A stretch of 64,000 nucleotides of DNA, taken from NCBI GenBank assembly GCA_946404495.1, contig CAMJDT010000001.1, positions 25,962-89,961 on the forward strand. The letters are read 5' to 3'. The notes under the pieces were generated by a model. The model ran no database searches and was not told the origin of the DNA. It saw only the letters and a program-made list of their open reading frames with translations. Positions 17,918-26,700 of the stretch are shown here, one piece after another (within the stretch, counting starts at the first letter, position 1; every line of letters starts with the position of its first letter). A program made the translations under genes and the position numbers. Source of the stretch: an uncultured Bacteroidales bacterium. Lineage in GTDB: Bacteria; Bacteroidota; Bacteroidia; Bacteroidales; Paludibacteraceae.

Positions 17918-20900
17918 TTAAAATTGAAGCGAAATACCTGCAACGGTGGTCATCGAACGCGGATAGATCGTGTTGTCTATACCGCCGCCGATTTCCGGGT
18001 CGAGACCCGAGTAGCCGGAGATGACGCAAGGGTTGCTAACCGTAATATATGCACGGCCGGAGATCTTGGGTTTCTGGAAACTGTAACCCAAGGTGATGTT
18101 ATCGATACGGAGGAACGAAGCGTTCTCTACGAAGTAGTCAGCCATGTACCAATCCGAGAATTTCTCGTACTTGTAGCTGTCGGTGGTCTTGTCGTAAACG
18201 AGGCCGTAGGTTTGGTCGCTGCGCACACCGGTCTTGTAGTACAGATCGAAGTCGTTGCGGAGCACACCGTGGTAACCGCCGTTCTGCGACTGATATACCT
18301 TACCGCCTTCTACCCATTGCAGGTTGCCGGCGAGTACCTCATTGTAAACATAGTTACCGATGTTGGCACGGAGGTTGAAACCGAGGTCGAATCCATAGAA
18401 TTGGAATTTGGTATTGAAACCTAAGGTCACCTTAGCGGCGGGAGATTGGTAGATGTATTTATCGTCGGGAGTGATCTGTCCGTCTTTGTTGCGGTCAACT
18501 ACGTAGAACACCTTATTGCCGTTAGCGTCGGTCTCCAGATGCGACTCATATACATAGAAGGAGTTGGCAGCCTCACCGACCTTGTTGGCCTGGATCATGT
18601 TACCGGTACCGATTCCGATATTTCCTACGGGTACATAGTAGTCATCACCCTTGCCCTCGATGAGCGAGGTGATCTTGTTGTCGTTCCATGCTACGTTGAA
18701 GCCGAGGTCCCACTTGAAGTTCTTGCGGTCAATCGCTACAGCGTTGATGGCATACTCCACACCTTGGTTTCTCAGCGAACCGATGTTGCTCACTACGCGG
18801 TTCTTGAAGTTGGTACCTGCCGGTACGTCCACCCAAGCGATCAGGTCTTTGGTCACACGGTAGTAGTAATCCAGGTTCATGGTCACACGGTTGTTGAGCA
18901 CGGCAAAGTCGATACCTACGTTGTAGGTCGTGGTCTTCTCCCAGGTGAGGTCGGTGTTGTATGCACCGGGACGATACGTATAGTAGTATCCGTTGATACC
19001 CTCTACGGTGTTACCGTCACCTACGGGATAGTAAGCATGCTCCTGACCATATACGTAGGTCGGCATGTAGTAGTAGTCATATCCGATATCCTGTTGACCG
19101 GTGATACCGTAGCCGAGACGCAGCTTGAAGTCGTTGATGGCGTTCACGTTGCGCAGCAGCGATTCCTTGATCTTCCATCCGAGGGCTACCGAGGGGAACA
19201 GGCCCCAGCGGGCGTTCTTGCCCTTCGAGTCGTAGCGGGCGAAACGCGACGAACCGTCAGCACGGAACGTAGCGGTGAGCAGGATCTGGTTCCAACCGTT
19301 CCAGTTCAAGCGGCCGTAGAACGACATCAGTGCGTTGTCGCTGTTCGACTCGCGGGTGTAGCGGTTGTAGTCCTTACCGGCGAGGGTCTTATCGTTGTTG
19401 GTGAGCTGATACGTACCGGCTCCGTCCGTGAACGATTTCCAATAGAAATACTGGCTCTCGTAACCTACCATCACATCAAAGTGCTGTGCGGCATCCTCCC
19501 AGTCCTTATAATATTGCGCGTACGCGGAGAACTGGAGATTGTATTTCGACTTCTCGGTGTAGCCTTCGTATCCATAGTAGTGGTTGGAGTACGAGTACGG
19601 GCTGATCGAGGTCACCTGCTTACCGTAGGAGTAGTCGGCACCGAAGTTAGCATGGATGCGCAGATCCTCGAATCCGTGGATCTTATAGTCAGCCTCCAGG
19701 TTACCGATGAATACGCCCGAGTTGGCGCGGTCGTTCTTCAGCTGCAGCAGCGACAGGGGGTTGGCCGTCGATTGCTGGTTGACGGTATAAGGCCATTCGG
19801 GGTCACCGTACTTACCGTTCTTCACGCGCTGGTAGTAACCGCCGAACCATGTATCGATCACATCGTCGGCTACGAGCACGTCGCCGGCAGCGTTCTTCGC
19901 ACCGTGCATCACGGGCATCGTCGGATCCATCGTCAGGGCCGAACCTACAGCGCCACCGTCAGCATAACGGTTGTAGCTGTACATACCCTTGGCATTGAGG
20001 TTGAAGTTCAGGTGATCCTTCAGGAACGAGGGCGACAGGCTGACGTCAGCCGTCACACGTTGCATCTGCGAGGTCTTCAGGGTACCGTTCTGCAGCGTAT
20101 AACCGATCGAAGCACGATAGGGCATATGAGCAGTACCGCCGGAGATCGACAGGTTGTGGTCGGTCGAGATAGCGGTGCGGTAGATCTGATCCTGCCAGTT
20201 GGTATTCTCCGTACCCAGCGTAGCCGTCTTGTTGGGCTTATGAGCGAGGTCGGTAGCATACTGGCGAAGTTCGTCACCGGTCAGGGTCTCCAGACGGTTG
20301 GTCAGGATACCGAAGCTGACGTTACCATTGTAGGTGAATTTGGGTTTCGAACCCTTGGCACCCTTCTTGGTGGTGATGATGATGACACCGTTGGATGCGC
20401 GGCTACCATAGATGGCGGTAGCGGAAGCGTCCTTGAGCACGGTGAACGACTCGATGTCGGCGGGGTTAACCATACTCAGCGGGTTGGCTACACCCTGGAT
20501 ACCGTTGTTATCCATGGCGAGACCGTCGATGACGATCAGCGGGGCGTTGGATGCATTCAGCGACGCACCACCACGGATCGTGATCGAACCGGCACCACCC
20601 GGGGTACCATCGCTGGCTACCACGTTCACACCGGCAATCTTACCTTGCAACATATCCTGAGCGTTCGTCGTCAGACCCTTGTTCATCTCATCGGGTTTCA
20701 TAGCCGTTACCGAACCGGTAGCATCGTTCTTACGAACGGTACCGTAGCCGACTACTACCACTTCGTCCAGAAGCTCAGAGTCTTCGCTCAGTTCAACACG
20801 CATGTCCGGACGGGCTTCCAACTCTTGTGCACGATATCCCATGTAGGAAATCTGCAGCACAGCTCCGGGTTGCACCGTCAGGACAAAGTTACCATCAAAA

Positions 20901-21061
20901 TCGGTTATCGTACCATTGGTCGTACCTTTCTCAACAACATTGGCTCCAATGATAGGCTCACCGTTCGATGCATCCAAAACGACACCTGTAATAGCCTGCG
21001 CCATCGCGAGCATGCTCACGCTCAGCAGGGCCAATACAAGAAGGAAGGATTTTTTCTTCAT
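17918..21061 (-). CDS. SusC/RagA-family TonB-linked outer-membrane transporter
   Basis: The 1047 residues show a signal peptide (MKKKSFLLVLALLSVSMLAMA), an N-terminal carboxypeptidase-regulatory-like domain at about 22-105 (ITGVVLDASNGEPIIGANVVEKGTTNGTITDFDGNF), the SusC signature LDEVVVVGYGT near 108-118, the plug domain to about 240 (IRGGASLNASNAPLIVIDGL, YGSRASNGVIIITTKKG), and a large barrel ending in MTTVAGISLQF. It imports oligosaccharides using TonB and the proton motive force, together with the SusD protein encoded next. Its gene follows the MFS gene by 37 bp with no promoter of its own. Confidence 0.97.
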   Translation of the reverse strand: MKKKSFLLVLALLSVSMLAMAQAITGVVLDASNGEPIIGANVVEKGTTNGTITDFDGNFVLTVQPGAVLQISYMGYRAQELEARPDMRVELSEDSELLDEVVVVGYGTVRKNDATGSVTAMKPDEMNKGLTTNAQDMLQGKIAGVNVVASDGTPGGAGSITIRGGASLNASNAPLIVIDGLAMDNNGIQGVANPLSMVNPADIESFTVLKDASATAIYGSRASNGVIIITTKKGAKGSKPKFTYNGNVSFGILTNRLETLTGDELRQYATDLAHKPNKTATLGTENTNWQDQIYRTAISTDHNLSISGGTAHMPYRASIGYTLQNGTLKTSQMQRVTADVSLSPSFLKDHLNFNLNAKGMYSYNRYADGGAVGSALTMDPTMPVMHGAKNAAGDVLVADDVIDTWFGGYYQRVKNGKYGDPEWPYTVNQQSTANPLSLLQLKNDRANSGVFIGNLEADYKIHGFEDLRIHANFGADYSYGKQVTSISPYSYSNHYYGYEGYTEKSKYNLQFSAYAQYYKDWEDAAQHFDVMVGYESQYFYWKSFTDGAGTYQLTNNDKTLAGKDYNRYTRESNSDNALMSFYGRLNWNGWNQILLTATFRADGSSRFARYDSKGKNARWGLFPSVALGWKIKESLLRNVNAINDFKLRLGYGITGQQDIGYDYYYMPTYVYGQEHAYYPVGDGNTVEGINGYYYTYRPGAYNTDLTWEKTTTYNVGIDFAVLNNRVTMNLDYYYRVTKDLIAWVDVPAGTNFKNRVVSNIGSLRNQGVEYAINAVAIDRKNFKWDLGFNVAWNDNKITSLIEGKGDDYYVPVGNIGIGTGNMIQANKVGEAANSFYVYESHLETDANGNKVFYVVDRNKDGQITPDDKYIYQSPAAKVTLGFNTKFQFYGFDLGFNLRANIGNYVYNEVLAGNLQWVEGGKVYQSQNGGYHGVLRNDFDLYYKTGVRSDQTYGLVYDKTTDSYKYEKFSDWYMADYFVENASFLRIDNITLGYSFQKPKISGRAYITVSNPCVISGYSGLDPEIGGGIDNTIYPRSMTTVAGISLQF

Positions 21062-21098
21062 CGTAGTGATAATGTTAAGTTATTAAATAGTTGTTAAT

Positions 21099-22445
21099 TT
21101 ATTTTTCTTCTTTGATCAGCATCACGCTCAGCGCACCGATGCACAGCAGCACGCCGGCCGTTACGAGCATCATCACCTGACTACCGCCGCAGATGTACTT
21201 CAATAGCAGTCCGCCTACCAGTGCGGCTACGATCTGCGGCACGCATATCGTGCAGTTGAACAGTCCCAGGTAGTATCCCATGTTTCCGCCCTTGATGGCG
21301 TTGGTCACGATCGTGAAGGGCAGCGCTAACATGGCAGCCCAGGCGGCACCGATGAGCGCGTAGCTCAGCCAGAGTACGTAGGCGTTGGTTACAAACACGG
21401 TGGACATGAAGCCTATTCCGCCCACCACGAGCGAGATGGCATATGCACCCTTGTTGCCAAACCAGTGCTCCAGCTTCGGCAGGAAGGCAGCCCACAGGAG
21501 CGAACCTACGGCCTGCACGCAGAATACGACGCCTACCCAGTTACCGGCGTTCTGGAACGCGGCATCCTTGGCATCCGCACCATCCCAACCGAAGCAGTTG
21601 ATGGCGATCGCACCGTTCGAATAGGTCCACATATACATGAACGCCGCCCAGCAGAAGAACTGCACCAATCCTACGGTCCAGAAGGCCGACGGAGCCTCTT
21701 TCAGCAACTGGATAAAGCCCTTATCGTCGTTGGCATTGGCATTGGCATTGGCTTTGTTGATTCCGTGGAACTCGGCATACTCCTCGGGGTTCAGCTCCTT
21801 AACCGTAGCAAAAGTATAGAGCGAGCAGAGGATCAGGATCGTGGCGCCGGCGTAGAACGACCACTTGACGCTATCGGGGATAACGCCCTCGGGAGCCTCG
21901 TTGGCGATGCCGATCCAGGTGAAAAAGATCGGGAACAGATAGCCTACTACCGAACCGGCATTGCACAACGCCGACTGGATCGCATAGGCTGTACCCTTCT
22001 GCTCCTCGTTCACCATATCGCCTACCATCATCTTAAACGGCTGCATCGCGATATTGATGCTCGTATCCAGGAACATCAGGCTGAACAGTCCGAACCACAT
22101 CGCGGCATTCAGTCCTAAGAAGGCCGACTGCGCAAAGGTGAAGTCACCCGCATTGGGCAGCAGCAGCATCACGGCTACGGCGATGAGCGCACCTACCAGC
22201 AGATAGGGCTTGCGGCGACCGAGACGATTCCAAGTCTTGTCACTATACTTACCTACCAAAGGCTGCACGATCATTCCCATCAGCGGGGGAAGGATCCAGA
22301 AAAAACTCAACTGGTGAGGATCTGCGCCCAAGGTGGCGAAAATACGGGAGATGTTCGCACTCTGAAGGGCATAGGCGATCTGCACTCCAAAGAAGCCGAA
22401 ACTCAGGTTAAATAGTTGTGCAAACGACAAGTTACGCTTTTCCAT
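21099..22445 (-). CDS. SLC45/maltose-type MFS sugar transporter
   Basis: The 448-residue protein has about twelve membrane segments. The N-terminus (FAQLFNLSFGFFGVQIAYALQSANISRIF), the motif GKYSDKTWNRLGRRKPYLLVGA and MQPFKMMVGDMVNEEQKGTAYAIQS match the maltose/maltooligosaccharide branch of MFS (SLC45-like). It would bring the sugars delivered by the SusC/D pair across the inner membrane. The cytoplasmic central loop contains ANANANAN (about 231-238), encoded by four tandem 6-bp units, a likely slippage product. It is the first gene of the operon and has a well-placed promoter. Confidence 0.9.
   Translation of the reverse strand: MEKRNLSFAQLFNLSFGFFGVQIAYALQSANISRIFATLGADPHQLSFFWILPPLMGMIVQPLVGKYSDKTWNRLGRRKPYLLVGALIAVAVMLLLPNAGDFTFAQSAFLGLNAAMWFGLFSLMFLDTSINIAMQPFKMMVGDMVNEEQKGTAYAIQSALCNAGSVVGYLFPIFFTWIGIANEAPEGVIPDSVKWSFYAGATILILCSLYTFATVKELNPEEYAEFHGINKANANANANDDKGFIQLLKEAPSAFWTVGLVQFFCWAAFMYMWTYSNGAIAINCFGWDGADAKDAAFQNAGNWVGVVFCVQAVGSLLWAAFLPKLEHWFGNKGAYAISLVVGGIGFMSTVFVTNAYVLWLSYALIGAAWAAMLALPFTIVTNAIKGGNMGYYLGLFNCTICVPQIVAALVGGLLLKYICGGSQVMMLVTAGVLLCIGALSVMLIKEEK
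21730..21753. repeat. In-frame 6-bp tandem repeat inside the MFS gene
   Basis: TTGGCA occurs three times followed by TTGGCT and encodes alternating Ala-Asn in the central cytoplasmic loop. Changes in copy number would keep the frame. Confidence 0.85.
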
Positions 22446-22471
22446 ACTACTAAATTACAGTTAATCGGCTG

Positions 22472-22503
22472 CAAAGATACAACAATTTTCTGATATGAAC
22501 AAA
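22472..22503 (-). promoter_or_regulatory. Promoter of the Sus-type operon
   Basis: On the minus strand TTTG (22500-22503) and TATCTTTG (22472-22479) are 20 bp apart. The predicted transcript starts about 20 nt before the MFS start codon at 22445. It is the only promoter-like element ahead of the four genes. Confidence 0.87.
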
Positions 22504-23154
22504 CTTTTCTGACATTTTTTTCAAAAAAACGTCGTTGAAGTAGCATTTTTTTCGTGTTCGGTACCGAGTCGCGAGGGTCGATACCGCTCTTTGGGGACCC
22601 AACTTCGCTAAATCGACGGGCGACTCGGGCCTCCACTCTCCCCAAAAAATCCTGACGAATTTTTCGGGGGCCCCGATGAAGGAACCCCTGAAAAAGTCTC
22701 GAAAAAGTCTCGAGATTGGATCGAGATTGACTCGGGAAAGGTCTAGGATATGATCGGAAAAGTCTCGTAAAAAGTTCGTAAAAAGCTCGTAAAAAGTAGG
22801 TAAAAGGGTCGGGAATGGATAAGGAATGTATAAAGAATATATAAAGAATGGACAAGCAATCATTAACCTTTGGAGGCAGATTTTTGGGGACCCCGGGGGT
22901 AGTGCAATGCAAAAAAAATGCTTTGTCAGTATTGACAGTATTGTCAGTTTGAGGGGGAAAAGAGGCAGTTTAGATGTAAAAAAATGATGAAACTGACAGA
23001 ACTGACAAAACTGACATGCAAAAATTGCATGAGACAGTTGAGATAGTTGAGACAGTTGGAAGGCCCGCAAATAGAAGGAATTAAACGGAAGTGTCTCAAG
23101 AGTCTCAAGAATCTCAGTGCAAAATATTATATAACCAAAAAAGGCGGGGATGAC
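22504..23154. other. Gene-free stretch with short degenerate repeats
   Basis: No gene is supported here; the ORFs in the track have no recognisable domain and low-complexity content. The DNA is made of local near-repeats: AAAAAGTCTCG at 22691-22715, CTCGTAAAAAGTTCGTAAAAAG at about 22763-22800, ACTGACAGAACTGACAAAACTGACA at about 22992-23016, GAGACAGTTGAGATAGTTGAGACAG near 23031-23055, and GTCTCAAGAGTCTCAAGAATCTC near 23093-23116. A perfect CATGCAAAAATTGCATG palindrome occupies 23015-23031. Confidence 0.6.
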
Positions 23155-23590
23155 GATGCTCGCCGAGTTAGCGGCGAGAGCAGAACCCACAGCAGGTCAT
23201 GGCGGCAAAAATGCCGCCAAATGAAACGCCTCACAGCGGGTGATGGCGGTAATCATACCGCCAAAGTGCACAATGAAACGCGCGGAGTTAAAGGCGAGAG
23301 CATAAATCAGCAGATTTATCGGGGACCCCGGAGCGGCGAGAGCAGAACCCACAGCAGGTCATGGCGGCAAAAATGCCGCCAAATGGAACGCCACATGGCG
23401 GATAATGGCGGTAATCATACCGCCAAAGTGCACAATGATGCTCGCCGAGTTAAAGGCGACCCCATAAATCAGCAGATTTATCGGGGACCCCGGAAGACGG
23501 GATGACGATGCTCGCCGAGTTAGCGGCGAGAGCAGAACCACGGGATGACGGGATACCGAAGAGAGACGGCAAGGAATGCCGTCTCTACGG
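23155..23590. repeat. Modular hairpin repeat array, copy A
   Basis: Units of roughly 120-170 bp repeat here and again at 45669-45962 and 46198-46380. Each unit combines fixed hairpin modules: GCTCGCCGAGTTAGCGGCGAGAGC; GGCGGCAAAAATGCCGCC (23201-23218, 23363-23380); GGCGGTAATCATACCGCC (23245-23262, 23407-23424); and an optional ATAAATC-AGCA-GATTTAT followed by CGGGGACCCCGG (23302-23331, 23464-23493). The array ends with AGAGACGGC-loop-GCCGTCTCT (23562-23586). Loops and connecting words such as AGAACCCACAGCAGGT and AAAGTGCACAATGA are also conserved. The frame through it stays open on both strands, which generates spurious ORFs. The length and hairpins suggest a BIME- or MITE-like element; no transposase is nearby. 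Confidence 0.93.
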
Positions 23591-23607
23591 GAGGCCGCGG
23601 ATTCTTC

Positions 23608-23703
23608 TACGGTATAACGGGATAACGTGATAACGGTATACCGAACGGCCGCGGTAATTTACGGGATACCGGGATAACGGGATAACGGGATACCGAACGG
23701 GCG
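23608..23703. repeat. GGGATAACGGGATACC repeat after the giant gene
   Basis: Variants of GGGATAAC and GGGATACC are tandemly arranged with a CGGCCGCGG word between them. The same combination precedes sprA (47189-47352) and occurs in the dnaN-exonuclease gap. It lies just beyond the stop codon of the 4953-codon gene. Confidence 0.85.
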
Positions 23704-23708
23704 GCGGA

Positions 23709-26700
23709 TTAGTGATAAAGCACCTTGTGGGCGGTGCGGTTGACGCGGACGACGTAGCCGGACTGATAGGGCAAGGGATAGGTGAACTCAGTGCCCGTGG
23801 CGGTTGCGCGGCAGACGAGCTGGCCGGTGGAGGTATAGAGGGCGATGTAGTCGCCCGGGATGAGGCCGCGGACATAGAGCGTGCCGTCGTACTGATAGAC
23901 GATGTACTGGCGGTTGCCCTTCTCGTCGGTAAGGGGATAGCCGCCGATGCGGATCGCAAAGCGCGTGAGGTGCTCGCCGGGCTCGAGAGAGACGGTGTAG
24001 TCCTCAGAGAGGAGGTTGGTATAGCGGTTGCGGTCGTAGTCGATGAGCCAGACGTAGCCATAGTCCATGTAGGCTTCCTTCTCCGGCAAGCTAAATGTAA
24101 AGTCTTTCTCCATTTGGGCATTAGGACTGCTGACGTACATCTTGCTCTCCGGGCCTATGGTCGAAGGCAGTTTCTCGGGGATGGAGACGCCGAGGGGGAT
24201 GTCGACCTCGATCGGGGTAGCGCCGAGCAGCGAGAGGCGCGAAGTGCGCTGTTGGTCCATCAGGTATATCTCCGGGTGTTCGGTCAGGGTGCTCCATTTG
24301 AGTCCGTCGCGTCCGTAGCTATAGCGGACGTTCTTATCGGCTGCGGAATCGGGAATAGCCGTCAGCACATCGCCCTCGCCGCGTGCGTTGGCGAGGCGGA
24401 GGATCGGACGGGAGGCTTTCTCGTTGTGACCGTAATAAGGAAGATGGAAGATGACGCCCTCGCGGGAGTTCTTGGTAGCGGTCTGGGTAAGGAAGGCATT
24501 ACCGAGCGAGAGCATCGCACCCTTATCCCACGAGCGTAAAGCGTAGATCTGTTCGTCCTTCAGATAGGTACCGTCCGCATTCATGAGATACATGACGTGC
24601 GGGATAAACATCTGGCGGAGGTAGTTATCCTCGTAGAGGGTCGTATCGGTACGATAATTGGAGACGAGCCACGGCAGACCCTTCATATTCCATCCCATAT
24701 CTTCCTGGCGCGTGAAGTTGAGCGAGGCGCCGGATCCGGCCGTACGGTTGTCGTACTGGTTGAGATAGACGGTCTTATCGTGGTCCGACTCGGTGTAGAC
24801 ATATTTGCCGCCCTCCGAAGCGAACGAAGTGAAGCGGAGTACGGTATCGACGGAGGAGCCGAAGTCGATGAGGTAGCCCTCCGTAGCCGTACGGTTGACG
24901 GTATCGATCGGTGTCCAGAGCGAAGAGTTGTCGGTCTGGAAGACATAGTCCTTAGCCGAGCGGGCGACACCGTTGTACCGGTAGGTGGTAAAGGTGATTG
25001 GTGATAGGTGAGAGGTGAGAGTGAGAGTATCCCCGGCGGCAGCGTAGGTCGAGACGGTGATGTTGTCCGTACTATAGGAGAAGGGGAAGGCGGTCATGGC
25101 ATAGCGCTGGAGGTGGAAGGGACGCTCTGCGGCGAGGTAGGCGAACTTGAGTTCGTGTCCGTTGCCGTAGAAGGAGGCGCCGCGCTTGAGCAGCACGTAG
25201 CCCGGCGAGAGGATGATAGCGTTGTCATTGAAGTCGCGGAAGTCCAAGGGGTCGCTATATTGCAGCGTGACGGCGCTGCTGTCCATGAGATAGCAGACAG
25301 AGCCCGGGTGCGGGTACATGTTACCTCCGTAGTGGCTAAGGAAGGCGCACTTCTTGAGGGCAGCATTAGACTGTGTGATCGGCTCACGGTTGGTGAGGGC
25401 GGTGAGTTCGACCACGGTCTTGGGTTCGATTCTCCAGGTCTCGAAGGCTCCCACATCTACCTGACTGCCAATCTTACGCGGGTTGCCCAAGAGGTCTCGG
25501 TCGTGGCGGAAGGCAATCGTGCTATCGGAGACGTAGTCGTCGAATACTGCGGGCAGTGCGTCATCGGCTACGCCGGCGTTGATGCGCGACGAGTGCTCGT
25601 GGAGCTGGAAGCCCAGCGCGGTATTGTTGGTCAGGAACGCGGGCAGTTTATGCGGGGTATTGTCCGTGAGGTAAGGCGCAAAGCAGTGCAAGGTGTCACG
25701 CTGACCGTAGAGGGTATTCTGCACGGCGTCGGCGGTAGCCTCGTTGAGGAGCGGTGTGACGTCCTCATTATCGGCCACGATTGTATTATTGAGCGACAGT
25801 CCATTTGCGCCAATGCGTACGATCGAAGAGGCGGAGTCGTTGTAGAACAGGCAGTTATAGAGCAAACCGCGGCGGATATCGGCTACGGGTACGTCGGTAA
25901 AGGTATTGTCGGTGATGAGACAGTTACGGATGGCCGACTTCTCATTGTCGATATAGACCGGAGCGAAGCCCAAAGCGGAGCTATGTCGTCCGTCGGGGTT
26001 GGTGATGAAGAAGCCGTCGAGGAGGAAGCCGGTATTGAATTCATCGCCGGTGATCTGAACGGAGTTGATGCGGGTACGCATACCGGCATTGAGGGCAGTA
26101 GGCGTAGCTATACCGGTAGAGAGTGCCCGGACATAGTTGATATAGCGCTGACACTCGTCGTTGGTAAAGGAGCGCTGGTGTGTAGAGGGGTCCTCATAGA
26201 TCCAGGCGGTGTCGTTGAAGGAGTTAGGCAGGCTACCGTAGACGAATACGCCGTCACGCGCTGTGACCGTAGTACGTTCTAAGGAGCCGTACGAGCCCTT
26301 AACGAAGACGTAGGCCTTGCGGGTCTCGAGGTCCTGGTTGCGGTTGAGGTAGGTATATACGGCGGCGGCGTCGATGGCGTTCTGCAGTTGTCCCTGACCG
26401 AAAGGCGACCTCCACGACGAGCCGTCACCGGCGGAGTAAGAAGGCAAGCTGGGTTGCACGTAGAGCACGCGCTGGAGTACAGCGAGGCACTCGTAGGCAC
26501 CACGTTCCATGCCCTCACCGCTGATACGCGGTTTGGCCGCGAGGTCGGAGTCGTTGACAAGGGCGGTGATATAGTCCGCCTTGAAGCCATTGGAGCGGCG
26601 CCATAATTTATTATGCGTAGCGGCACAGGTATCGGGATAGACGCGGAAGAAGACGCGGTTGCGATAGAGCGTCGTATCCGCCATATTCATGGTGCGGAGC

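Noticed and set aside
18446-21097. 883-residue ORF antisense to susC
   Set aside because: It mirrors a clear SusC gene; the codon bias of the real gene leaves few stops on the other strand. No domain or signal was recognised.
22504-22912. tRNA or other structural RNA in the gene-free region
   Set aside because: No cloverleaf-like arrangement or T-loop sequence was found on either strand; the content is short repeats.
22403-23190. Two overlapping minus-strand ORFs between the MFS gene and the giant gene
   Set aside because: Their sequence comes from low-complexity near-repeats, they overlap each other in different frames, and one runs over the Sus operon promoter.
23047-23505. 152-residue ORF with two similar halves (GESRTHSRSWRQKCRQM)
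   Set aside because: It is a translation of the hairpin repeat array. The array is open in several frames and has no start signal or promoter.
23155-23545. Possible CRISPR array
   Set aside because: Repeats are long and modular, there are no unique spacers of constant length, and no cas gene is present.
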